From Pseudomonas entomophila (lineage in GTDB: Bacteria > Pseudomonadota > Gammaproteobacteria > Pseudomonadales > Pseudomonadaceae), in the NCBI RefSeq assembly GCF_029478665.1, contig NZ_JARPQB010000047.1, positions 43,332 through 82,640 of the forward strand: 39,309 bases of DNA, in the 5' to 3' direction. Positions 16,145 to 23,352 of the stretch are shown here, piece after piece. The notes under the pieces are model-generated. The model was not told the origin of the DNA. It made no database searches and saw only the letters and a program-made list of their open reading frames with translations. Every line of letters begins with the position of its first letter. Position 1 is the first letter of the stretch. The translations under genes were made by a program, and so were the position numbers.

Positions 16145-16401
16145 AGATCGAGCGCCGCCCGCGCGGCGCTTCGCCGGCAAAGCCAGCTCCTACATCTGTT
16201 TCGGGCCAGTTATGCCTGTGCCAGAGGCGGTGCTCGCCTTGGCGCATGTCTCCCGTCATGCGCAGCGGCGGCAGCGCCCATGCTGAAACTGCGTCGTGCC
16301 AACAAGGCGGTCCCCGGTACCTTCCCAGACAAAACTGGCCCGAAACAAACGGTAGGAGCCGGCTTTGCCGGCGAAGCGCCGCGCGGGCGGCGCTCGATCT
16401 T
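16145..16401. repeat. Long palindromic repeat element, copy 2 (opposite orientation)
   Basis: The arms (16145-~16213 and ~16331-16401) are near-perfect inverted repeats starting AGATCGAGCGCCGC, with a GCCGGC-type REP core next to GTAGGAGC. The inner ~117 bp (TATGCCTGTG..., GCTCGCCTTGGCGCATG) matches the reverse complement of the inner part of the copy at 11851-12054, so the two copies are inverted relative to each other. This copy is about 50 bp longer in the middle. Confidence 0.8.
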
Positions 16402-16601
16402 GAGCGCGCAGCAAGGCTTGCGACTTGCACCAGCTAGCCATCACGCGATATCTGTAACAAGCCTTTCGTTGTTTCCTGGCTCTGAACGCCGATATCGCGC
16501 CAATGAGTCGGAATTTCCCTATTCCGTGTAGTCCATTTCCGAAGCATGCTATTGCCGCCCTCCAGCCCTTGCCCCAGGCCAACCCGGTCTCTAGTCTCGG
16601 C

Positions 16602-16790
16602 CAGCCGCTGCCAATTCAGCGGCCGGTTTTGACAGACCGTCGATTGTTGTCCACGTGTGCATACGCTCAATGGCGGCTGTACGTGCGGGCACCTTGTGTG
16701 CGCCGAGTGCCAACGATCTCGGTCTGTCAACCCGCGTACAGCTGCCACCCGACTGTTTGACAGCAGCTCAGCTGACGGCTCAACCCACAA
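16602..16790 (+). promoter_or_regulatory. Structured leader with two interlocking inverted repeats
   Basis: The gene-free stretch 16402-16809 contains several paired segments. A hairpin CCGCTG-CAGCGG lies near 16607-16624. TTGACAGACCG (16629-16639) is the exact inverse of CGGTCTGTCAA (16720-16730). GGCGGCTGTACG...CGGG (16672-16689) pairs with CCCGCGTACAGCTGCC (16731-16746), apart from a 2-nt bulge. The order A-B-A'-B' means the stems form a pseudoknot or exclude each other. The leader ends about 65 nt before the start of the small gene at 16810. TTGACA at 16629 could alternatively be a -35 box. The RNA interpretation is inference. Confidence 0.45.
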
Positions 16791-16809
16791 CCATTGTTGG
16801 AGTACGAGC

Positions 16810-17073
16810 ATGCTGAGGATTGTCCCCGATCCACCTTCCCCCCAAGACCACGCCCACTTCCTCGAAGACACCCTCGTGCGCGCCCTCGAGTACGCCTTCT
16901 GCGTCCTCACGGTCGCCAACCAGGCCGTGCAGCTGAAACCCAGGTCGCCCGGCGCGATCCTGATGCTGGCTGCTACCCACGAAATGGAGGCGGTGCGCAC
17001 ATTGCTGGAGTCCGCCCTGGCCCAGGTGCAGCACTCGGTCCAAGCGCCGAGTGAGCCACCCACGCTGCACTGA
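16810..17073 (+). CDS. Small Pseudomonas-type protein beginning MLRIVPDPP
   Basis: The 87-aa product starts MLRIVPDPPSPQDH, a start seen in many small Pseudomonas proteins of unknown function, followed by helical segments (residues ~16-40 and ~48-72). I recognise the style of family but cannot name it with certainty. The frame stays open back to 16657, but ATG 16810 is preferred because the conserved IVPDPP start lies there and a structured leader occupies the upstream DNA. Only 12 nt separate it from the DUF3077 gene, so the two form a small operon. No signal peptide or catalytic motif is seen. Confidence 0.75.
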   Translation: MLRIVPDPPSPQDHAHFLEDTLVRALEYAFCVLTVANQAVQLKPRSPGAILMLAATHEMEAVRTLLESALAQVQHSVQAPSEPPTLH

Positions 17074-17085
17074 GGGAGATCGACC

Positions 17086-17358
17086 ATGACCACGGATAAT
17101 GGCAATACCCCCGTTACCCCCGGCAAGACCCGCTTCTACCAGGGCGAGGGCAAGAACGCCCAGCCGTTGTTCTGCATCGAGCCCGGCATTCCCTGCCAGC
17201 ATGCCCGCGAGCAGGCGTCCGAACTGATGGACTACGTGCGCCACCTGACCCTGGTCGGGGTGATGGACGAAGACCCACGGATGGTCTGGGCCGCGCACTA
17301 CCTCAGTGCCCTGGCCAAGGCGTTGATGGATGATGCGGAACTGGGCATGGCGCACTGA
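17086..17358 (+). CDS. DUF3077-like small protein
   Basis: The 90-aa protein has the pattern of DUF3077 proteins, common in Pseudomonas: LFCIEPGIPCQHAREQASEL (residues ~26-45) followed by VWAAHYLSALAKALMDDAEL (~67-86). These are two helical segments around a Gly-Ile-Pro turn. The biological role of the family is not established. It starts at ATG 17086 after GGGAGAT, 12 nt after the preceding small gene. A single REP sequence and ~160 nt separate it from the toxin subunit gene downstream. Confidence 0.8.
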   Translation: MTTDNGNTPVTPGKTRFYQGEGKNAQPLFCIEPGIPCQHAREQASELMDYVRHLTLVGVMDEDPRMVWAAHYLSALAKALMDDAELGMAH

Positions 17359-17406
17359 TGCCCAGTGGGGCGATCGGCTTCGCCACACTGGCCATATAGA
17401 TCGCAC

Positions 17407-17433
17407 CGTAGGAGCCGGCTTGCCGGCGACGGG
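17407..17433. repeat. Single REP sequence
   Basis: GTAGGAGCCGGCTTGCCGGC followed by GACGGG is a lone P. putida-type REP hairpin (GCCGGC-tt-GCCGGC core) between the DUF3077 gene and the TcC/Rhs gene. No inverted partner is seen within 100 bp. Confidence 0.8.
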
Positions 17434-17519
17434 CCGTACAGCGGCCCTGGCATTTCTACCAGTTTCGCGCGCTCCCCAAGTCGTCTACCGTCCTCCCAAA
17501 CGCATCAGGGAGGCTGCCC

Positions 17520-20456
17520 ATGCAGGCCTTGGCAATGGCGCTCCACGAGCACACGCCCACGGTGACGGTGTTCGACAATCGCAGCCAAACGGTCCGCGAG
17601 ATTGCCTTTCACCGGCATCCCGCCACCCCGGCTGTCACGGACACACGCATCACCCGCCACCACTACGACCCGCGCGGTTTCCTGCAGCGAAGCCAGGATC
17701 CCCGTCTGTTCGCTGCAGATCTTGTGAACTTCACCTGGCTGGCTGATCTGGCCGGCACTGCGGTCCGCACCCAAGGCGTCGACCCCGGCATCTCGCTCGA
17801 CCTGAACGACATCGCAGGCCGCCCGTTACTGGCTGTCAGCCAGATCGCCCCGGGCCCGGCCGGCGACGACCACAGCCAAGCGGTCACCCGTACCTGGCGC
17901 CATGAGCCTCCGGCCTCGCCCGGGCGCCTGCTGGCCATCACGGAACAGGCCAGCGGTGAGCCTGTCCGCCAGGCCGAGCGCTTCGCCTATGCCGGCGCCG
18001 ACCTGACGGCCAGGCAGCGCAACCTGGCCGGTCGGTGCAGCCACCACTACGACACGGCAGGGCTGTTGCGCACCGACAGCCTGGCCCTGACCGGCCCGGC
18101 ATTGGCCAGCATGCGACGGCTACTCAAGGTGGCCGACGATGTCGCGGTGATGAGCGACTGGCAAGGCGAGGACGCCTCGGTGTGGGAGACGCAGTTGGTG
18201 CCGGAGGGCGAAGGTCACCTCACCGTGGGCACCCTGGACGCCACCGGCACGCGGCTGACCAGCACTGATGCCGCCGGCCATGGGCAGCGTGTGGCCTATG
18301 ACGTGGCGGGGCAGTTGCGCGGCAGTTGGCTCGAGGTGAAGGGTGCGGCGGAACAGGCGATCGTCGTGTCATTGGAGTATGCCGCCATGGGGGAAAAGGT
18401 GAGGGAGGTGCATGGAAACGGTGTGGTGACCCGCTATACCCGCGAGCCCCGTACGCAGCGCCTGGTTGGTATCAGGACCGAGGGACCGGGAGCCAAGGTG
18501 CTGCAGGACCTGCAGTACACCTACGACCCGGTGGGCAATGTGCTGGGCCGGGTGGACGAGGCACTGGCGATCACATACTGGCGAAACCAGAAGATCGAGC
18601 CGCGCAACACCTATGACTACGACAGCCTGTACCAACTGGTCAGCGCCAAGGGGCGCGAGATGGCCGGCGGCGGCAAGCCGGGCTCGGCCCGGCTGCCATT
18701 TCAGGCATTCGACTACGCGACCTACACCAACTACACCCGGCTCTACACCTACGACACGGCCGGCAACCTGACGCGGATCGAGCATCAGGCCGATGCCAGC
18801 GGCAACAGTCACACGACGGACATCACCGTCAGCGACCGCAGCAACCGGGCGGTGACGAGCGAATTGGCGAGCGGCGCGGCGGACGTGGAGGAATTGTTCA
18901 CGGCGGGCGGCCAGCAGAAGCAGCTGTCCCCGGGCCAGCACCTGATCTGGACCCCGCGTGCGGAACTGCTGCAGGTGAAGCCGGTGAGCCGCGAAGGCGA
19001 ACCGGACGATCACGAGGGCTACCGTTACGCGGGGGACAGCCAACGCTTGCTCAAGGTCAGCGCACAGAAGACCTCAGGCGGTGAGCGAACGCAGCGGGTG
19101 GTATACCTGCCAGGGCTGGAGCTGCGCCACACCGCAACGGCGGGAAGCGTGGCGGAGGACTTGCAGGTAGTTTGCGTGGGGCAGGCGGGGCGGGCACAGG
19201 TGCGCGTCTTGCACTGGGTGACGGGTAAGCCGCCAGAAATCGACAACGACCAGCTGCGCTTCAGTTATGACGACCTGCTCGGCAGCGGCACGCTGGAGCT
19301 CGATGGCCAAGGCGAGGTCATCAGCCAGGAAGAGTACTTCCCGTTTGGTGGCACGGCGGTGTTCAGTTTGCGCGGCGAGGCAGAGGGTAGTTACAAGGTG
19401 CTGCGTTACTCGGGCAAGGAGCGGGATGCCACAGGGCTGTATTACTACGGTTACCGCTACTACCAGCCCTGGGTGGGGCGCTGGCTGAGCGTGGATCCGA
19501 TAGGAATTGGTGATGGGCTGAACCTTTTTCGGATGGTGGCTAATAACCCTGCTGTTTATCGAGATATTGACGGGCTGGGGCGAGCGTGTTGTTCTGGAGA
19601 GTCAAGTTATGCCACGGTAAAGAATTTACAAGGTAAGGGCCCCATCAATCTGGTGAGCACAAGTGGTGTATCTATTAACTTCAGTTTTTCCCGTGTTGAT
19701 AGCGAGCAGTCATTCGGTCCGATCCCGAAATCAGAATTGAACGTGAGTCAGATCAGTAATGTCTTGAAGACCTCGACGGGAGATCAGGTGACTTCTTTCA
19801 ATGGAACGGTCGGTTATTTGGGGGTGGGTTGGGACAAAGCGCCATTGCCGGAGGATGTGGACGTTATTTGGGTTACGAATGGAAAACAGGGCGCTGCCGG
19901 GGTCAACATAGAGCTTGATGATATAGAACCAGGGCAACAGGTCGTTGTTACAAGTGGTCCGCTGAGTGGCTGCATATTTATTGCCGGAGTGCGAGGCTCG
20001 ACCTTCATGGCAATGCACAGTGGTGGGGAGGCTATGGGGGGGTGGGATACAAGCAGGGATGGGGTCGAGAAAGTGGTGGAGCTTTATAATAGAAGTGTCA
20101 CTTCGGACAGTGTCTATGCGCCGTCCGTCTTTGAGAATAACAGTCTCGTAGGCCTGCTTGATCAATTTGACAATAGTAGCTTGGCGTACACCGATAAGCA
20201 TAAAATTGAAACCGATGGATCTGCGGGCGATGGTAGGCTATTTGCCTATAAAGCAGGCTGGTTCGCGACATCTTCCACGCTGATAGAAAAAAATTCGGAG
20301 GGTAGGGTGTCGATTGAGACGGTGCTGGAGTTGGGGGATGTTGAACAGTACAAGCCCGTCAAGACCCAGGCTGCCCCAACGAAGGGTGGGGGTGTATTAA
20401 TGGCGAATAAAATGAAATACAAAGTATTGGACGGCGCGGTTCGTAAATTGGCCTGA
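17520..20456 (+). CDS. tccC: TcC-type insecticidal toxin subunit (Rhs) with CNF1-like deamidase C-terminus
   Basis: The 978-aa product starts like Pseudomonas/Photorhabdus TccC proteins (FDNRSQTVREI, TRITRHHYDPRGFLQRS) and contains Rhs/YD repeats. The conserved core GRWLSVDPIGIGDGLNLFRM spans ~653-672, followed by VANNPAVYRD. In TcC proteins this region is an aspartyl self-protease that cuts here and releases the following ~300 residues as a toxic cargo inside the TcB-TcC cocoon. The cargo (~673-978) is a different module: lower GC, many A/T-ending codons, and GPLSGC with Cys818 followed by His833. Cys and His 15 residues apart around LSGC match the catalytic pair of CNF1-type Rho-GTPase glutamine deamidases. 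No TcA or TcB gene is in the window. ATG 17520 follows GGGAGG. The Rhs/TcC call is firm; the deamidase activity is inferred from the motif. Confidence 0.88.
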   Translation: MQALAMALHEHTPTVTVFDNRSQTVREIAFHRHPATPAVTDTRITRHHYDPRGFLQRSQDPRLFAADLVNFTWLADLAGTAVRTQGVDPGISLDLNDIAGRPLLAVSQIAPGPAGDDHSQAVTRTWRHEPPASPGRLLAITEQASGEPVRQAERFAYAGADLTARQRNLAGRCSHHYDTAGLLRTDSLALTGPALASMRRLLKVADDVAVMSDWQGEDASVWETQLVPEGEGHLTVGTLDATGTRLTSTDAAGHGQRVAYDVAGQLRGSWLEVKGAAEQAIVVSLEYAAMGEKVREVHGNGVVTRYTREPRTQRLVGIRTEGPGAKVLQDLQYTYDPVGNVLGRVDEALAITYWRNQKIEPRNTYDYDSLYQLVSAKGREMAGGGKPGSARLPFQAFDYATYTNYTRLYTYDTAGNLTRIEHQADASGNSHTTDITVSDRSNRAVTSELASGAADVEELFTAGGQQKQLSPGQHLIWTPRAELLQVKPVSREGEPDDHEGYRYAGDSQRLLKVSAQKTSGGERTQRVVYLPGLELRHTATAGSVAEDLQVVCVGQAGRAQVRVLHWVTGKPPEIDNDQLRFSYDDLLGSGTLELDGQGEVISQEEYFPFGGTAVFSLRGEAEGSYKVLRYSGKERDATGLYYYGYRYYQPWVGRWLSVDPIGIGDGLNLFRMVANNPAVYRDIDGLGRACCSGESSYATVKNLQGKGPINLVSTSGVSINFSFSRVDSEQSFGPIPKSELNVSQISNVLKTSTGDQVTSFNGTVGYLGVGWDKAPLPEDVDVIWVTNGKQGAAGVNIELDDIEPGQQVVVTSGPLSGCIFIAGVRGSTFMAMHSGGEAMGGWDTSRDGVEKVVELYNRSVTSDSVYAPSVFENNSLVGLLDQFDNSSLAYTDKHKIETDGSAGDGRLFAYKAGWFATSSTLIEKNSEGRVSIETVLELGDVEQYKPVKTQAAPTKGGGVLMANKMKYKVLDGAVRKLA

Positions 20457-20510
20457 AGGTGCTCAGGGTAATGCTGTCCACTTACGGTCGATTCAGACTA
20501 TGGTTTTCGC

Positions 20511-20987
20511 TCAACGGGGCGACTGCAGCAACAGGTAGTCGCCCTCTTCGCCGGTCCCCGCATCCACCTCGGTGAAACCACAAGCGTCATAGAACGCCAG
20601 CGCACCCTCATTGCGCACCAGGCACTTGAGCCTGTAGCAGGTGCCGGGCCAGCCGGGCAGGGCGGCCAGCAGGGCGCGGCCGATGCCCTGGCGAGCGTGG
20701 CTGGCGGCGATGTACAGGTGATGGATGAAGTGGTCCGGCACCCACACCGAGATGAAACCGACACAAAGACCGTCGATTTCGGCCAGCAGAATCTGCTCGC
20801 CTTCGGTCTGCGCATCGAAGTCCATCAACTGGAATTGCTCGCTTTGCTGCCAGGTAAAAGTTACCTGGCGACTGTGCAGGAACAGCTCGCGCAAGGCGGC
20901 TCGGTCATTTGGCGTGGCAAGCCGGATACAGGGGGAAATGGCTGCGCACGCGGCGGGTTTGGGTTTGCAGGTCCGCAAAGGCGACAT
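20511..20987 (-). CDS. GNAT-family N-acetyltransferase
   Basis: The 158-aa product has the GNAT fold: IRLATPNDRAALRELF (residues 21-36) as strand 1/helix 1, the central strand FIHHLYIAASHARQGIGRAL (87-106) with acetyl-CoA-binding Q/R-x-x-G-x-G as RQGIGR, and the C-terminal ALAFYDACGF motif. Members transfer acetyl groups to amines of small molecules or proteins; the acceptor is unknown. ATG 20987 is chosen because the longer in-frame opening to 21155 runs through a REP element. The ribosome site before this ATG is weak. It is convergent with the toxin gene, with about 54 nt between stops. Confidence 0.82.
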   Translation of the reverse strand: MSPLRTCKPKPAACAAISPCIRLATPNDRAALRELFLHSRQVTFTWQQSEQFQLMDFDAQTEGEQILLAEIDGLCVGFISVWVPDHFIHHLYIAASHARQGIGRALLAALPGWPGTCYRLKCLVRNEGALAFYDACGFTEVDAGTGEEGDYLLLQSPR

Positions 20988-21080
20988 GGGCGGCCCATCA
21001 AGAGTTGAAGACGGTCCGATACTAGCAGGCTTGTTCCTGTTCGTCGGCAAGGGCGGCGCGAGAGGTACAACACATACCCT

Positions 21081-21170
21081 GTAGGAGCCAGCGTTGCTGG
21101 CGAACGCAAGGCGTAGCCTTGCTGGCCGACATCGTGTCGTTCCTTTCGCCAGCAAGGCTGGCTCCTACAG
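21081..21170. repeat. Inverted REP pair (REPIN)
   Basis: GTAGGAGCCAGCGTTGCTGG (21081 onward) is mirrored by CCAGCAAGGCTGGCTCCTAC ending near 21168. A third, degenerate REP-like segment (GTAGCCTTGCTGGC) sits between them. The pair lies just beyond the stop of the PBP2-like gene and upstream of the acetyltransferase. Confidence 0.85.
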
Positions 21171-21187
21171 TTTCGCGCTGCACGGTA

Positions 21188-23080
21188 TCAACCGTGCGGC
21201 GCGGTTTCTTTTGCCGCCGTACCCGCGTAGCGGGCTTTCAGGTGGCCCTGGTCATCAAGCAGGTACGCATCCATCACCTCGCGCACCACCGGCCCCGCCA
21301 CCCGGCCGCCAGCCTCGCCGTTCTCGATCATCACCGCCACCACCATCGCCGGGTGATCGGCCGGCGCGAAACCGACGAACAGGGCGTTGTCGCGGTGGCG
21401 CTCGAGGGTCTTGTCGCGGTTGTAGCGTTCCCCTTGCTTGATCGCCACCACCTGCGCCGTGCCGCTCTTGCCGGCGATGCGGTACTGGGCGCCGGCGGCG
21501 GCGGCGCGGGCGATGCCGCGCGGGTCGTGCATGACCATCTGCATGCCTTGGCTGACCTGGTCCCAGGCGCGCCGGTCATGCAGCACGATGTCCGGCATCG
21601 GGTTGGGGTCGATGGGCGCCTGGCCACCGACGCTCATCGCCAGGTGCGGGCGATGCCACGCGCCCTTGCTCGCCAGCAGGCTGGTGGCCTGGGCCAGTTG
21701 CAGTGGGGTGACCTGCATGTAGCCCTGGCCGATCCCGAGGATCAGCGTCTCGCCCGGGAACCACGCCTGGCGCCGGGTGGCGCGCTTCCAGGCTTGCGAG
21801 GGCATCAGCCCGGGCGCTTCCTCGAACATGTCCAGCGAGACCTTCTGGCCCAGGCCGAACTCGACCATGTAGTCGTGCAGGCGGTCGATGCCCAGCTTGT
21901 GCGCCAGGTCGTAGAAGTAGGTGTCGTTGGACCGCATGATCGCGGTGTACATGTCCACCCAGCCATCACCCGTGCGGTTCCAGTTGCGGTACTTGTGCTC
22001 GTAGTTGGGCAGCTCGTAGTAGCCGGGGTCGAACACCCGATTGCCCGGGGTGATCACGCCGCTGTCCAGGCCGGCGATGGCCACCTCCGGCTTGACCGTC
22101 GAACCGGGGGCGTACAGGCCGCGCAGCACGCGGTTGAACAGCGGCCGGTCGATGGAGTCGCGCAGGGCCGAGTACTGCTTGTAGCTGATGCCCTTGACGA
22201 ACAGGTTGGGGTCGAAGCTGGGGTTGCTGACCATGGCCAGCACGTCGCCGTTGGCCGGGTCCAGCACCACCACCGCGCCACGGCGGTCACCCAGGGCTTT
22301 TTCGGCGGCCTGCTGCAGGTGGGCGTCGAGGCTCAGCACGATATCCTTGCCCGGCACCGGGTCGTGGTGGCGCAGCACGCGCATCACCCGGCCCTGGGCA
22401 TTGGTCTCGACTTCTTCATAGCCTACCTGGCCGTGCAGTTCGTTCTCGTAGAAGCGCTCGACGCCGGTCTTGCCGATCGACTGGGTGCCGCGGTACGCGG
22501 TGCTGTCGAGGGTCTTGGCTTCCTTCTCGTTGATCCGCCCGACATAGCCCACCGAATGGGCGAAGTGCTCGGCCAGGGGGTACTCGCGGATGAACTGCGG
22601 CGCCACGTCCAGGCCGGGCAGGCGGAACTGGTTGACGGCGATCAGGGCGATCTGTTCTTCGCTCAGGCCGACCATCAGGGTTACCGGCTCGAACGGCTTG
22701 CGGCCACGGCGCAGGTCCTTGTCGAACTGGTGGCGGTCGTCCTCGCCCAGGCCAAGGATCTGCGTGAGGGTGTCCAGCACCTTGGCCGAGTCGCCGGCAC
22801 GTTCGCGGGTCATGGTCAGGTCGAAGCTGGGTTTGTTGGTCGCCAGCACCACGCCATTGCGGTCGTAGATCAAGCCGCGCTCGGGCGGGATGGGCAGCAC
22901 GTGCACGCGGTTGTTTTCCGACACCGCCGACTGCTGGTCGTGTTGCAGCACCTGGAGCACGTACAGCCGGCCCACCAGTACCACCACCAGGCTTATCACC
23001 AGGACGGCGCAGGCCAGCAGCCGGCGGTTGACCAGGCTCTTTTCCTTCTCATGGTCCTTGAGGGGGATGGGTTGCGGCAT
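21188..23080 (-). CDS. mrdA: Penicillin-binding protein 2 (peptidoglycan transpeptidase)
   Basis: The 630-aa protein matches PBP2 in layout: one N-terminal inner-membrane helix (residues ~21-43), the dimerisation/pedestal region with VHVLPIPPERGLIYDRNG (~59-76), and a transpeptidase domain. The active-site motifs are STVK (327-330), SND (384-386) and KSGT (538-541), all intact. PBP2 crosslinks lateral-wall peptidoglycan with RodA during elongation. ATG 23080 (MPQPIPLKDH) is preferred over the in-frame start at 23125 because PBP2 proteins typically begin this way, although no strong ribosome site is visible for either. It is not next to rodA, mltB, rlpA or dacA, so it is probably a second paralogue rather than the rod-operon copy. 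Confidence 0.9.
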   Translation of the reverse strand: MPQPIPLKDHEKEKSLVNRRLLACAVLVISLVVVLVGRLYVLQVLQHDQQSAVSENNRVHVLPIPPERGLIYDRNGVVLATNKPSFDLTMTRERAGDSAKVLDTLTQILGLGEDDRHQFDKDLRRGRKPFEPVTLMVGLSEEQIALIAVNQFRLPGLDVAPQFIREYPLAEHFAHSVGYVGRINEKEAKTLDSTAYRGTQSIGKTGVERFYENELHGQVGYEEVETNAQGRVMRVLRHHDPVPGKDIVLSLDAHLQQAAEKALGDRRGAVVVLDPANGDVLAMVSNPSFDPNLFVKGISYKQYSALRDSIDRPLFNRVLRGLYAPGSTVKPEVAIAGLDSGVITPGNRVFDPGYYELPNYEHKYRNWNRTGDGWVDMYTAIMRSNDTYFYDLAHKLGIDRLHDYMVEFGLGQKVSLDMFEEAPGLMPSQAWKRATRRQAWFPGETLILGIGQGYMQVTPLQLAQATSLLASKGAWHRPHLAMSVGGQAPIDPNPMPDIVLHDRRAWDQVSQGMQMVMHDPRGIARAAAAGAQYRIAGKSGTAQVVAIKQGERYNRDKTLERHRDNALFVGFAPADHPAMVVAVMIENGEAGGRVAGPVVREVMDAYLLDDQGHLKARYAGTAAKETAPHG

Positions 23081-23230
23081 GGGGCTCGGTTGGATCGCCA
23101 AAGGCACAGGTAATGATGGCGCCACAGCGAGGATCAGCGGGATCCTCGGGCGTGGCGCAGGGGCGGGGGATGCTACGCAAGGTGAACGGTCGGCTCAAGG
23201 CAGGCGCCGTTGCGCCGATGCGCTGGATTG

Positions 23231-23260
23231 CGCCTGCGCCCCGTGCCCAGGGCGCAGGCG
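23231..23260. other. Perfect 11-bp stem-loop upstream of the PBP2 gene
   Basis: CGCCTGCGCCC (23231-23241) and GGGCGCAGGCG (23250-23260) form a perfect 11-bp GC-rich stem with an 8-nt loop, between the effector-like gene and the PBP2 gene on the - strand. No T-run follows on either strand, so it is not a classical terminator, but it could still stall or end transcription of the upstream pair. Confidence 0.5.
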
Positions 23261-23352
23261 CCGAACATGAAGATTCCTTCACGTGACCGGTGGCCGCTGT
23301 GTCTTGCCACCTAGCAGGTCTTCCAGTTGCAACCATCGGATAAACAGGAGGG

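Noticed and set aside
16103..16531. Open frames over the palindromic element near 16.1-16.5 kb
   Set aside because: They arise from GC-rich REP arms on both strands, with no ribosome sites or conserved motifs.
20988..21155. N-terminal extension of the acetyltransferase
   Set aside because: The extension reads through a REP sequence, giving REP-derived residues with no GNAT similarity.
21119..23113. 664-aa + strand frame opposite the PBP2-like gene
   Set aside because: The - strand encodes intact transpeptidase motifs; the + frame has a low-complexity shadow composition.
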